Program-made: the position numbers and the translations under genes
In this document: one piece after another, positions 31,401 to 41,300 of the stretch
Layout: each line of letters starts with the position of its first letter
Position numbering within the stretch: the stretch's first letter is position 1
Notes under the pieces: model-generated
Databases searched by the model: none
Seen by the model: the letters and a program-made list of their open reading frames with translations, nothing else
What the model was told of the DNA's origin: nothing
NCBI RefSeq assembly: GCF_964355755.1
Contig: NC_092678.1
Coordinates: forward strand, 23,416,365 to 23,480,364
Reading direction: 5' to 3'
DNA from: Antedon mediterranea
Taxonomy: Eukaryota > Echinodermata > Crinoidea > Comatulida > Antedonidae
DNA: 64,000 nt

Positions 31401-31866
31401 TATTATTTATATTTTCGGTGTATACTAGTGATAAATAAATGTTCCTATACAAGTTTTTTAAATATCTCAGTGGCCCCACAATAGAGGTGAGACAAATTTG
31501 CGGAACTAAATTAGGTTTTTTTTTTTGCATTTTTTTTGCATTTTTCTTCATTTAAAAACCATAGAAAATTATTATTATTATTATAAAATGGCAAGAAGGG
31601 GGCAAGAAAAGATATTTAAAATTATTAACCATGTTGTTTAACTAGATTAGCTATAGAATATAAAAAAGTAAAATTGTAACAGTACCTCCACCATTTTTGT
31701 AACAAAGATAAGGAAATCTCCAAATGTTACCGAAGCCGACAGCGAACCCGATACAAGACAGGATAAAATCTAGTTCTTTATCCCATCGTAATCTGTCATC
31801 CCCAGCAGACACCATATCCTTTTCATTAGTACATTTGTCTTCTTGGTCTAACTTCTCATGCTGCAT
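10496..31866 (-). CDS. SLC6-family Na+/Cl--dependent transporter, complete (14 exons)
   Basis: Plasma-membrane symporter of the neurotransmitter:sodium symporter family, amino-acid/GABA/creatine branch. Exons (5'->3'): 31866-31686, 31324-31193, 30811-30651, 30301-30222, 30027-29895, 29212-29078, 28716-28613, 27542-27418, 26999-26887, 26648-26511, 26118-26016, 11642-11542, 11239-11072, 10597-10496. Phases agree; 1776 nt, 591 aa. Seen: TM1 [22 protein letters not shown]2 [15 protein letters not shown]; second extracellular loop with two Cys and NCT/NTT/NIT glycosylation sites; TM6 [21 protein letters not shown]8 LLVGMDSQF with the Na2-site Asp-Ser; [32 protein letters not shown]. The TM1 position that is Asp in monoamine transporters is Gly, so a carboxylate substrate is expected. 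TM6 most resembles creatine and GABA/taurine transporters. An in-frame TAA lies 27 nt upstream of the ATG. Substrate is not assignable. Intron 11 (14.4 kb) contains two opposite-strand genes. Confidence 0.93.
11643..13231. other. SLC6 intron 11, part upstream of the DED gene
   Basis: AT-rich, with scattered GGCCTA palindromes and no supported exon apart from possible 5' UTR of the DED gene. There is an acceptor-like tttcctttatag at 13158-13169 and a TATTTATA at about 13087-13094. Confidence 0.45.
13232..17819 (+). CDS. Multi-DED transmembrane protein (predicted, 7 exons)
   Basis: Proposed exons: 13232-13754, 14111-14650, 15759-15872, 16159-16251, 16693-16749, 16891-16983, 17308-17819. Every intron is phase 1; total 1932 nt, 643 aa. 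Exons 1, 2 and 7 each encode a homologous ~170-aa module. Its first ~90 residues look like a death effector domain ([20 protein letters not shown], then a charged xxDL motif: AKDLV, AEDLI). Its second part starts [10 protein letters not shown] and contains the shared NIWDVV. The start resembles the second DED of caspase-8. Exon 3 encodes an acidic EEP repeat. Exons 4 and 6 each encode one hydrophobic segment ([20 protein letters not shown] and [17 protein letters not shown]), joined by a basic loop (exon 5). DED proteins generally assemble apoptotic or immune complexes; the role here is unknown. The gene is nested antisense in an SLC6 intron. The exons could instead be split between transcripts, since any can be skipped without a frameshift. 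Confidence 0.68.
15377..15402. repeat. (AAT)n microsatellite
   Basis: About eight uninterrupted AAT/TAA triplets in the intron between DED-gene exons 2 and 3. Confidence 0.9.
15772..15829 (+). repeat. Coding 9-bp minisatellite (EEP)n in DED-gene exon 3
   Basis: Six GAA-x-CCG units (the last GAAGTACCG), in frame, encoding five Glu-Glu-Pro followed by Glu-Val-Pro. The 9-bp period keeps the frame for any copy number, so length polymorphism is likely. Confidence 0.85.
18781..18858. repeat. 38-bp tandem duplication
   Basis: Two near-identical adjacent copies starting tgttaatatatattatgtat, including cctataattcgtgctttt. Confidence 0.9.
19391..19815. repeat. 48-bp minisatellite with internal sub-repeats
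   Basis: About nine units built from the phrases gagaaataagttaactt, ggataagataactt and ggaataagttaaccatg. Units differ by small substitutions (tagat/tggat/tcgga) and by loss of one sub-unit in the right part. It is not in frame with any recognised exon. Confidence 0.9.
22500..23708 (+). CDS. Myb/SANT-like DNA-binding protein, single exon
   Basis: An uninterrupted 402-codon frame. N-terminal residues ~14-95 form a Myb/SANT-like domain of the type found in MSANTD/NAIF1 proteins. The tryptophan pattern is [19 protein letters not shown], then RQVWKLI, then [14 protein letters not shown], spaced as in three-helix Myb repeats. Next comes an acidic Asp/Leu stretch ([19 protein letters not shown]) around residue 160, then a low-complexity Ser/Asn/His-rich middle. 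A C-terminal heptad-like segment ([20 protein letters not shown] and onward) is probably a dimerising coiled coil. This layout is common in chromatin/transcription regulators, some derived from Harbinger-transposon proteins. Lack of introns in an intron-rich neighbourhood fits a retrocopy or domesticated origin, which is inference. CpG content is higher than in flanking DNA. AATAAA at 24007-24012 could end the transcript. It is nested in SLC6 intron 11 on the opposite strand. No specific orthologue assigned. Confidence 0.82.
   Translation: MDIRSAIRPQFNKKRKPNWSENEISFLLREFEKHKIILTSKLCGETTSQQKRQVWKLICDGLNARNPYVKRTTEEVRRKWKNLLSASKRELVESKRPYIEGGPPPRPISSISRRVIKLRGTVRQQSYAHPGDQNHPNVNYHGLPTMVEVVHHSNHIDSDDLDDLDDNLDDMDQDDFDTVEEHSPNGKILRLSPKKENHPSSNASITENKYSPIYEEENHKEHVSLRMDRQNQEVTNDSRLSESEVLPRIHGNDTHRDAHAGLVQDDGESHEHNQQSNGLSSRSSSPFSDVTTSRHITAADMYHPVLPSDGYPRIFTTNGFRPEYAMYDRTDGSLARPTTTTSERLDVDENGQSVAEIQADMVRIQRDKLKLEKEVLELYKERMTLEVEWWRNRLQRTKTTQT
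24007..24012 (+). terminator. Candidate poly(A) signal of the Myb/SANT gene
   Basis: AATAAA about 300 bp after the stop codon at 23706-23708; the first canonical hexamer downstream. Confidence 0.5.
24457..24602. mobile_element. MITE family B copy
   Basis: Left end aagcgtggttccttctgg, then acgcaacgcaagcgtaacg. In the centre the motif gaccaatcacaagcgatgga faces its complement in cgtgattggtcactc. The right end is gggaaaaaagctt. The whole element can fold as a hairpin. Confidence 0.75.
24842..24885. repeat. (GAT/GAC)n simple repeat
   Basis: Imperfect run of gat, gac and gaa triplets, non-coding as far as can be judged. Confidence 0.85.
25352..25478. mobile_element. MITE family A copy
   Basis: ttaagctccgtccacactatc at the left and gtttgatagtgtagacagag plus cttta at the right; inside SLC6 intron 11. 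Confidence 0.85.
26216..26461. mobile_element. MITE family B copy, expanded
   Basis: Left end gtgtggttcccactagatgc, internal cccgtgattggttaaatcac and ttacgttgcgcgtacatcct, right end ctctagtgggaacc. About 100 bp of AT-rich sequence lies between the internal arm and the right end, probably an insertion. Confidence 0.6.
27027..27363. repeat. 59-bp minisatellite filling SLC6 intron 8
   Basis: Six units starting taacaaaccaccggagcgtc, each holding the palindrome ctccggag. The start-to-start distances are about 59, 59, 59, 58 and 50 bp; one unit lacks about 9 bp. The array makes up most of the intron between SLC6 exons 8 and 9, beginning 28 bp from the exon 9 acceptor. Confidence 0.9.
28085..28315 (-). 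mobile_element. tRNA-derived SINE
   Basis: Reverse-strand 28315-28243 folds like a 73-nt tRNA. It has acceptor GACCGGT, A-box-like TTAGCTCAGTCGACTG, an anticodon stem TCGTG/CACGA with loop TTACCAA, a perfect T arm GTGGG-TTCGAGT-CCCAC and B box GGTTCGAGTCC. The D stem has a mismatch. It continues without a break into about 160 bp of unrelated sequence ending near ctgaggcagggagag. This is a Pol III-type SINE in an SLC6 intron rather than a functional tRNA; the loop would read ACC. Confidence 0.65.
28806..28992. mobile_element. MITE family A copy with extended interior
   Basis: taaagctgtctacactatc at the left, then three tandem variants of cccaaatatggtagtgatat, and gtttgatagtgttgacaagg at the right. 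In an SLC6 intron. Confidence 0.85.
29345..29611. mobile_element. MITE family B, compound copy with TTAA ends
   Basis: Left end TTAAGCGTGGTTGCCACTAG, then a second left arm at 29451 (aagcgtggttcccactagcg). One right arm follows, acgtccttgcgttacgttct then agtgggaaccaagcTTAA. The first left half is duplicated in tandem. Confidence 0.8.
30395..30555. mobile_element. MITE family B copy, diverged
   Basis: Contains gaccaatcacaagcgacg opposed to catcgtgattggtcaaat and flanking acgcaatgcaag / ttacgtcattgcgtagcg arms. The ends are eroded. In an SLC6 intron. Confidence 0.65.
30845..30985. mobile_element. MITE family A copy
   Basis: ttaagctctgtctccactat at the left, atatggacatgatgatgtc in the centre, gtttgatagtgtagacagag plus cttta at the right. 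In SLC6 intron 2. Confidence 0.87.
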
Positions 31867-32124
31867 GTTTTTATGTTTATTATTAGTAGTTTAGTACCTC
31901 TAACTATTCAGTATTCTATTTATTTCAATATTAATATTCTTCTTTTGATTCTGTAAATAATAATAAACAAGAGATAGGCCTAGTTTAATAGACCAGTTTT
32001 CTGCTATTACTGTGGAGAGCCAGGTCCAGGACCTGCTAAGCCTACTACCTTGGCCTAGCTTAGAGGCAATCCTACCTGTCATGCTACAGGCCTACATACT
32101 ATATACGTACATACTTGTCATAGC

Positions 32125-32180
32125 CTAGTCCTAGTCTACTAGGTCTAGTCTAGTCTAGTCTAGGCCTAGGCCTAGGCCTG
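32125..32180. repeat. CTAGTC / GGCCTA simple repeat
   Basis: Tandem tctagtctagtctag running into three adjacent taggcc units, upstream of the SLC6 start. Confidence 0.8.
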
Positions 32181-33118
32181 CCTCGGCAGTCAGGCCCAGC
32201 TAGCCCAATTTGGGAATCGGAATTGTTCACAAATATGCTTACTAAATACAACTTAAATTAGTAAAAGTTCGTAGAAAGTTCTGTTGCAATACCTTCATGC
32301 AACTGGTATTATTTTATTCAACTGAGAAACAGTTAAATTTAAGTGAAAAAACGACGTGTCTTGTGCATCGCATGCTGTCTGCTGCCGGCCCATGCCTGGC
32401 GCGCTGCTGCCAAAAAAGTTTTGTGAGTACCCAGCCGTTGATGGCGCAAATATGAATTAGGGAAAGGTCTAATAAAAAAAAGTCTCTGGTTCAATCCCGA
32501 GTTTAGGTATCTTTTACAGATATCGTTTCTAGTGCATTTGTTTTGGTTTCAGTATAAGATTGTTTTCTATGTATAAATGGTTTACTTGGAAGCGTCAAAC
32601 TGAACCTGGTTCATTCCCGGGTTTCAGAACATATATTTTTTTAGTGCACTATTTAATATCTAATACAATAAATCTATCGTAACTTAGTGCATTTATTTTT
32701 GTTTCAGGACATAATATTAAATATTTTTTTCAATGTAGACTGCATTTGTCTAACTCGTAAAATAATAACATATTCTATAATATCCAAGGCATTTTTCCCA
32801 GTAGGTCTTAATTGAGTTTATAGAAAGTTCGTCAAATATACGTGGATACCAACATTTTACTCACCTGTATACTACTGTACGATTTCTGTAGCCTTCTACC
32901 ATTTCAGTAAATAATGAGGGGATATTTGAATAGCCTACCTAAAGTCAACCTTTTGTTTATTTACCTGCATCATCAAGGACAAATTTAAATACGTTATCAG
33001 TAGTAGCGCCCATGTGTCCAGCAGCAAGAGGCACCGAGTTCTTTTACTATTGGTTGATTCACGTATCTTCAGATATAATTAGTTGACTTAGCAATCGAGG
33101 AAATTGCATAAAGGTCGA

Positions 33119-33250
33119 AAGTTTGGTCACACTAGAACCTAACGCAAGTACGTACGAGCAACTCAAATAATTTGATCAATCACAAGCGACAGTTCAGATC
33201 AGACGAACCGTTACTTGTGATTGGTCAAATGAATTTGTTATGCGTCGGTT
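33119..33250. mobile_element. MITE family B copy, diverged
   Basis: gtttggtcacactagaacct, acgcaagtacgtac, gatcaatcacaagcgac facing gttacttgtgattggtcaaat. The right terminus is lost. Confidence 0.65.
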
Positions 33251-33754
33251 TCTATATCAGAAACATTTCTCTCATTAAATAATAAATCATAAATGCAATA
33301 TCTTTCAAGTTGTTTTTATTTTTTACAAGTCTTTCTACCATTGTCTTTATAATATATTTAAATGAATTTAAAACTAGAAAATAAATTGATATCAATAACT
33401 AAGCATATTATTTCAGTATATTATAGTCCTCATGATTTGTTACTTCTTGGCAATTTCTCATTTCAAGTGTTCTTATCAAATATGTTGTTCCATTTGTGTC
33501 CATTCTATGTTTTGCCAATTTCATAATGTTTGTTTCTTATAAAACATATCTATTAGGTTACATTTGTTTAAAGTCAAAATAAACTACAAATTAATTTAAA
33601 ACAAATTTGATATTTTCAAGATTTTCTACAAATTTTCTTTAGAGTTTAATTTGATTTTGTAGTGCAGTATATTGAACAATTGGAAAAAAACCCATGCTTT
33701 ATCTAATTTAATTCAATACTGGTTGTAATCATAATAAACATTATTAATCATATT

Positions 33755-33760
33755 TTTATT
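33755..33760 (-). terminator. SUCLG2 poly(A) signal
   Basis: Reverse-strand AATAAA about 22 nt after the SUCLG2 stop. A further AATAAA overlaps the stop codon itself (33782-33787), so the 3' UTR is probably very short. Confidence 0.5.
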
Positions 33761-33782
33761 TGGATTTAAATAATAAGAGTCT

Positions 33783-36700
33783 TTATTGAAGACAAGACAC
33801 AGCCTTCTTTGCAGCATCATCCAAATTGTCGGACGTCTGGATTGGGAGACCACTTTCCGCTAGAATTCTGCTCGCTTCGTCGACATTCATACCTAAAATT
33901 GATAAAAAAAAACGTTAAAAATTAAAAACATTATAAAAATATTGATAAAAAAAATCATAATTTGACATTACTATAAATTTGTACTACAAAGTTTATCCAC
34001 AACAGTGGGCTTATACAGAACGAGGCGAGCTAAGGTGGGCTTATAGGTGAATATTACCTGCTAATCGTACTACAACTGGTATCTTCAGGTCCATCCCTCT
34101 ACAGGCTGCTGTAATACCATTAGCAACTGTTGCGCAGTTTACAATCCCGCCAAAAATGTTGACAAAGATGGCTTTTACCTGAAAAAAAAGTTAAGTGAGT
34201 GAAAAACTAACAAAAATATTACATTACAGTAAAACCCAGGGACATCTTTAGGACCAACAAAATGCCCCTTAAGTTGAACGAATTCCTCTATGCTGTAAAA
34301 CTCTGTGGATATTGTCAGCCTATAGAGGGCGACATAGGAATATTATTACATATCAATATGTTAACTTACACTTTTATCTGCATTCAGTAGTTTAAATGCT
34401 TCGTACACTTGGTTTTCTTGAACACCGCCCCCTAGATCAAGGAAATTAGCAGGTTCTCCGCCATGTAGTTTAATAATGTCCATTGTAGCCATAGCTAAGC
34501 CAGCACCATTTACTAAAGAAAAAATAAATTGAATTAGAACTAATAAAACTATTAGTTCTGAATAATAATAGTTTTTAATAATTTTTTTCCATTTTATACA
34601 TACCTAAGCATCCTATATTACCATCCATTGCAATAAAGTTGAGGTTGTGACTGGCTGCCTGTACCTCTCTTGGGTCACTTTCTGACGTATCTTCCAACTT
34701 AAACAATTCCTTCTGTCTGTACTCAGCATTATCATCAAAGTTAATCTTAGCATCAAAGCAAACAACTTAAAAAGAAATGAAATAGCATTGTAAAAACCTT
34801 TGTAAAAGATGTAGTAAGATGCTAACATGCAACAAAAAGATTATTTGTGAGGTCACGCATATTATGCTGTAAAGCTCTGTCTACACTATCAAACTAATTC
34901 AACAACAAAAAAGTGTGCCCAAATATAGTAGAGATATACCCAAATATGGTAGTGAAATGACATCATCATGTCCATATATGGGCACATCACATTTTGATAG
35001 TGCAGACACAGCTTTATTTATAATTATTACATTATAATTTTGTTTAAATTCTTAATCTAGTAATTTACCTTTGCCATCTGGCGTCTCACCAAATGGATTA
35101 ATTTCAACTTGTGTGGCATCTACGCCTAAAAATAACTCGTACATTCGTTTGATTTCCTCGGCAGCCTAAAAACAAAGGTTGGATCAACTGTTATTAATAT
35201 CATCATACTGAAACACTACCAGACTTTATGCTACAACAAAATGCGATGTGCCCATATATGGACATGACGACCTGTCAAACTAGTTTGATAGTGTAGACAG
35301 AGCTTTATAAAGGCAGTGGTTCAAATCTTACTCGCCTCTCTTTGTAGTGATCCTTCAAACTTTAGATTAGATGCCATTTCCATAGCTTGTTCATCGGTTA
35401 TTCCAATCTGGATATCAATTGGTATCTTGGGTAAAATAACAATATTGTAAAAATAATATTAAATAAAAATAATAATAAAATCATTTAAAACCCAATAAAA
35501 GCAGAAAAGGAAGAACACAAAATCTGTAAATCTGATCTGTAGCAACCTTTTGTAAGATTTCTCGACAATCGGCTTGATTTGAACCCATCATTCTAAGATT
35601 GTTAAGCAAGAATAAAAACCACCTGCCATGATAACCAGATTCATTTATACACATTTACATGGTTATAACAATAATAACTGGGGCATACGCTAGAAGCAAA
35701 GGGCCGCAACAATACGTAAATGTATAATACATGAAAAGAAATAAAAAAAACAATAAACATTTGCTTCATTCAATTCAAGTTACTTACTTTAAAAATAAGT
35801 TCTGGTGTTTTTTCTGCAACTTCTTCAATATCCATACCGCCCTCTGGACTGCCTACCATTACAGGTCCATTGTGAGCTCTATCCATCAAAATGGCAAAGT
35901 ATGTTTCCCTCGATATATCAAATGCCTCCGCTACCATTACCTGTAAGTAATTTTTTAATTAATAATTTAATATTACAAATGGTGATACTTAAGTTTCATT
36001 ACTAGTTGAGTGCTCTAAGAATGTAGGGATGTCATGTAAAAACAACTGTCATTGCCTAATTCTTCGAATGGGAGCTTAAGCAGTTGGTTAAGGGTACAAG
36101 TAAAGTGTAGGGATTGTCTTCTAGTGTGCTGCTGTTATACATATATATTGTGTTTCCCAAAAGCTCTGCTAATTTTAGTTTTATTGTTCTGATTTAGCTT
36201 TTTTCATTATTTTATTTTGTATCTCCATTGAGATCATGACACTGATACCCTCAGCATTGTCAATTTTTTCATAATTTTCCTGTGTATTTATATATATTTG
36301 AATTTAGTCTTACCTTACTGACTAAAACGCCTTTTTCAGGTGTTTGTTTTGTTATCAACCTATTACCAATCATCTGTTCAACCCACGGACTTAATTCTTC
36401 TGGGCTATAAAATATAATTAAGTTTAGAATAAATAAATAAATAACAAAAGCATTACAATATTTAGTTTAATTACTACTGTGCATCTCTATGAAATGATTG
36501 ACTTACTTCTTGGTTAACTTTACTCCTCCTTTGAATCCACTGGGTTCAAAATGTCCCTTTCCTCGTCCTCCAGCAAGGATCTGAGCTTTTAATACATACT
36601 CATCAGCACCTGAAATTAAATAAAGACAATTTTATTTTTCTTGGTGGTCACATTAGTGCATTAAGGTTGATACAGATACATAATTTAATTGTTGTGAGAC

Positions 36701-37512
36701 GAGAGGCGAGTCATTTGTCTACCTTTAGTTAGGCCACGCACCTATTTTTACGTATTATGACCATGTTGTTCATGATATAGTGGGTGGTAAAGTGACAAAC
36801 ATTGTACTCGCACACATTTTTGATGCACCCCTGCGTCAATAATTATTTTTAAATGACGCACTTCTCCCAGGGGTCTTATACTTATTATAGTGGGTCATAC
36901 TTTTGACAACTGTATAATATCTTTATTTCTCACCTAATTCTTTGGCTAGTTTTACAATAGTCTTATGACTGTCGGCTACTCTGAATCGCTGTACTGTACA
37001 TCCATATTTGGACATTAATTCTTTACTCTGATATTCTTGCAGATTAAGGTTCCGGGATTGTGTGACCGATGGAAGTGCTACACTCTTTTTAAAATAAAAT
37101 GGAAAAAAAAAATTGTTTACGCAAACAATCAACAGCAATCAAATCTGGTCTAGTCTAGCCAATACATGTATGAATCAATATACATATAGGACAGAATGTG
37201 GGCCTAGAATTGTCAAGGCCTAGGCTAGTTGGGTATATGTCCATCTCCACTGCAGTGAGTAGGGAGGAAGAGCATTCTCAACCGCGATGAGTAGTGCCCG
37301 GATGACTGACTGATTGTATGACTAGGCCTAGCCTTCAGTGGGCTCCATTTGCCTAAATTTATAACATTTATTCAATAATTAAACGAATCTTATACGAGAC
37401 ACTTTACTTATTAACATTTAAAAATAAAAATTAGAACCTGTCTCTGGAATAAGCAGGAACATCTCGAAAGTGTTCGTCCATATCTCGCAACGCCACTGCT
37501 GAAGTTCGCCAT
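33783..37512 (-). CDS. SUCLG2: Succinyl-CoA ligase [GDP-forming] beta subunit, complete
   Basis: Mitochondrial TCA-cycle enzyme subunit. With the alpha subunit it converts succinyl-CoA, GDP and phosphate to succinate, CoA and GTP. Eleven exons: 37512-37438, 37084-36934, 36609-36507, 36404-36314, 35940-35788, 35425-35336, 35165-35069, 34765-34604, 34512-34370, 34178-34058, 33892-33783. Total 1296 nt, 431 aa (human 432). An Arg-rich, acid-free N terminus ([20 protein letters not shown]) fits a mitochondrial targeting peptide; an in-frame TAA lies two codons upstream. ATP-grasp part: [51 protein letters not shown]. Ligase/CoA part: [76 protein letters not shown] and [10 protein letters not shown] favour the GTP-specific form over SUCLA2. 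The exon 6 donor reads GAG|GCGAGT, a GC-AG intron. Confidence 0.95.
34870..35016. mobile_element. MITE family A copy
   Basis: taaagctctgtctacactatc to gatagtgcagacacagcttta; in a SUCLG2 intron. Confidence 0.87.
35210..35308. mobile_element. MITE family A copy, shortened
   Basis: Degenerate left end, gatgtgcccatatatggaca in the centre, intact right end gtttgatagtgtagacagag plus cttta. In the SUCLG2 intron that uses the GC donor, 27 bp from that donor. Confidence 0.8.
36156..36283. repeat. Dispersed repeat D, copy 2
   Basis: Shares ctctgctaatttt, tttattttgtatctccattg, agatcatgacactgataccc with the copies at 3937 and 58916. In a SUCLG2 intron. Confidence 0.65.
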
Positions 37513-38378
37513 GTTTTATTTTAGTACGCCACCAACGACAAACCAAGACAGGTATGGAACGCCATACATGCCACAAACATTTATTTTGATGTGAACAAAA
37601 AAACAAAGGCAACGAAAAAATATATATAATGCGCTATTAATGTTTATTACATCTTCTGGGCTAATGTGTTCGACACACCAGGTTCTACAGATTTCAAAAA
37701 TATAATATAATTTTATATAATCCCAAAAAAACTAGTTATTTAACAGACCATAACCCACATCCAGAAAAAAACAATATAAAATGCAATAATATAACCTATA
37801 AAAAATTAGTTTGTCCAGAATGTTCTAAATGACATTTTACAATGGATATTTCATATTGGAATGGTTACTTTTTTTATTTTTACAATTCTATACCATAATA
37901 AAAATATCAGTTGTTGAGCAACTTAGTTTTTGAAATTATTTAATGCACTGCCAAGATTAGATATACATCTTTATGCTTAAACTTGCTAAAAAATTGCTAC
38001 CATAATTCGAAAAACCGGTTATCATACTTTAAAATTATTAATTACACCTAAGGATAGTTCATGGGTTGACTTGCAATTTTTAATAACATTTTCATCAAAG
38101 GAGCATTATGTGAGAAAGAAAGGTTTTGGTAGCAACATTCTGGGGTAACAGCAAGTCTTCAGAATTCAAATTGCGAACAAGAATACGGTGGATAATTGTG
38201 GGTAATTCTTAGAGAAACTGCTTTCCATTCGAAAAATATTAAACTTTACTTATGGAATTGTTATTGCATGTGTCCATGGTTTCAATGACATTTAATATTT
38301 ATCCAAAGAATTTCTAAGCTACCAAGAAAACATTGGTGGTATATTTTTACCCTTAAGATAAATTACAAAAAAATGTGT
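37513..38378. other. SUCLG2 5' flank and transketolase 3' UTR
   Basis: Head of SUCLG2 and tail of transketolase on the same strand, 866 bp apart. AT-rich, no ORF of interest. Reverse-strand AATAAA candidates for the transketolase transcript lie around 37870. Confidence 0.5.
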
Positions 38379-41300
38379 TTAAAAGCCTTTAACAGCTTTA
38401 ACAATACAGGATGCACTGATCCCGAAGCGCTCAAGCAGAACCGTTGGTGGACCACTGTAGGGAATGTTCTGAACAGCCAATCGTCGTACTTTTACTCCTT
38501 CCTCAGACAGCGCAGCAGACACAGCCTCACCAAGTCCACCTATAAAACAAAAATCAGTTTAATACCATATTTTACATAATTATTGAATCACTGTTATGTT
38601 ATATTTTTTTTAATTATTTCATAAGCATCCAACAGCGAGCACAAAATCGTCAATTATTTAACATTTAATAATGTATCATGAGTGGAGTTACAAGTCACTA
38701 GTTACAACCCTGGCACAAGGTCAGAATTGAACCCTGGACCTTGGGATTGGAAGGCAATCATGTTAACCCTCATGTTCATGTTCTCACCTTCAGGGTAATG
38801 GTCTTCAACAGTGAGCACTTTGTTTCCACTGGCTTTGGCACAAGTGAGAAGTGTAGCCTTATCAATTGGTTTCACAGTGAAAGGATCAACCACACACACG
38901 TTGATACCCTCTGCAGCTAGAGTTACCGCAGCCTTCTCGGCTTCTGGAAGTGTTACTCCTGCAGCTACGATGGTCACCTGATCTTTATCACTTTGACGAC
39001 GAACCTACAGAAAAAAACAGATTATTACAAGAATTACTTGTTGACTTCATAAATAACAAAGCTCCCTTTTAACTAGTGAGTAGACCACATAGACATCTTG
39101 AATACTAGTGGGAACCAAGCTTTAACTACCAAATTTCAAATGTAGGATAGTAACTGGTACCAAGTATCAGTGAGTTGTATGAAACTTGATAAGAAGTTCT
39201 ATACAGTTGCTATGGCAACACAAGGGAAGTCTTTGATCTCGATAGTAACGCAAGTCAAAGAGGCAAAGTGTTGCGGAGTAAAAACAAACAAAATCTAACA
39301 AAAATGTTTAACAATTGGCATATTTAACTGGGCTGTTTTGAGCAGATAACCAGCTGATGTAGCATCTCAATTTTGCATGTATTGCAAAATATAAAGAGAG
39401 CATTGAAAGCCAGGAATATTATACCTTAGCCTTTCCAATCTTGAACTCCTCAGTGTTTCCATAAACCACTGGAGTGGTCGGCCTAGACGCACGAATAAAG
39501 CACATCCCTGGAGTGTTAGCTGCAAGTTCTACTGCTCTCTCCATGGCAACCGCATCACTTGGGTAGAATACTGTGCAGCCTGGAATTGCTCTGAACATGG
39601 ATAGATCTTCCAGTGCCATTTGAGATGGACCATCTTCACCTGATAAATAAAATACAGATGAATATCATTAAAGAACAAATAAAATTGTAGGCCTCAATTT
39701 TGTTATATCTGTAGAATTGGCTATCCACATGTGCAGATCACAGCATGTGACAATGTGCAGATCACAGCATGGGACAATGTGCTGTTAGCATACCCCGTAA
39801 CAGTCCTAGATTTTTTTTCATTATTCTGGAGAAACATTTATAGTATAACAAATCTAATTCACTCTTTTCAAAGCAATAATATTTATTTTATCTATTCCTC
39901 GCCAAATAAGGGCGTGTCTCTCCAATAAAATGTCTTACCAATGGAAATGCCGACATGGGATCCCATGAAGTTGACGTTGGACTGCGAGACAGCACCCATT
40001 CTAATCTGATCGTAAGCACGCGACAAGAAACATGCAAAAGTACTAGCAAATGCGACTGTTCGGTTGCGACATGCAGCTCCCATTGCAACTCCAACAAGAT
40101 TTTGTTCGGCGATGAAACACTCGATGAATCGGTCGGGGAATGCATCCCTGAATTTTATCGAGTAGGTGGAATTTTTCATGTCTCCATCAATGGCAACAAC
40201 ATGTTTGTTATCCTTGCCGATCTTTACAAGAGCTGTTCCGTAGGCAACACGAGTTGCAACCTATAAAACAATTGAGTAAATTACAAATCTGAACAGTCGT
40301 ACATGTTAACTTAAAATTAACAATCAAATCTCAAATGTAGGATAGCAATTGATACCAAATTTCGGCGAGTTGTGCGAAAATTGACTAGAAGTTGCATCCA
40401 GTTGCTATGGCAACACAAGGGAAGTCTTTGATCTTGATTGACAGGACAAGTCAAAGAGGCAAAGTGTTGCGGGAAAAAAAATAAATCAAACACAAAAATG
40501 TTTTTTTCTTTCAAAACCGGACACCTTGTGTCAAATGTATTTTAAAAAGAAGGTGCCTTGTAGTAGTTAGAAATAATATAAATAATAAATGGAGAAATTT
40601 TTACCATATCTCCCAATGAATAGCTTGGAGCCTCAAACAACTTGACTTCAGAGATATTAACTGCTGGAGCATCATCAACAGGTACTGGAGGAGTCAAGCT
40701 GTGTTTGTTGTTTTTGATCAATTTTGAGATGGCATCAATAGCACCCTCAGCTTTAGCACCAAGAGCTTTACCGTGCCAATTTTCAAGGTTTTCTACATCT
40801 GTGAAACGTAAAAGAAATGCTCATTTACTTTCTTGAAAAATCCAAATCATTGTAAAAAATTATTCAAATCATTTTAAAAAAAATGATTTACATCGAAAAA
40901 GAAAATTGTTTCTATACCTGGACAACCTTTTCCTTTGAAGGTCTTTGCCAGAATAGCTGTTGGTTTACCAGTAGTGACCGAAGCCTCATGGAATACCTTA
41001 CAAAGATCTTCAACATTGTGTCCATCAACCACAATGGCATTCCAACTATAAATAAAAATAACAATTTTAACCACTATAATGTCATTGATTATGACAACTA
41101 TGATGTCATCATTATTGATGATAAAAACTATGTTGTCATTATTGATGACAACAACTATTATGTCATCATCATTGATGACAACTATTATGTCATATCTTTG
41201 ATGACAACTATGATGTCATCAACTATGATGATTTTACTTATATGTTTATGATTACAATGTAGGATAGCAATTGATATCAAATTTCGGTGAGTTGTGCGAA

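Larger units (their letters stand above)
31867..33782. other. SLC6 5' flank and SUCLG2 3' flank
   Basis: No gene. A GGCCTA/CTAGTC-rich low-complexity stretch lies at about 32085-32215. The SLC6 5' UTR and promoter are expected on the reverse strand here. A MITE B copy is at 33119-33250. The SUCLG2 poly(A) signal (reverse AATAAA) is at 33755-33760. Confidence 0.55.

Noticed and set aside
32461-32640. B-box-like words (ctggttcaatcccgag, cctggttcattcccgggt) suggesting tRNAs or SINEs
   Set aside because: No A box, acceptor stem or anticodon arm can be drawn around either.
39888-40179. Overlapping open frames on both strands in TKT exon 8
   Set aside because: Only the reverse frame matches transketolase; the others are shadows of its codons.
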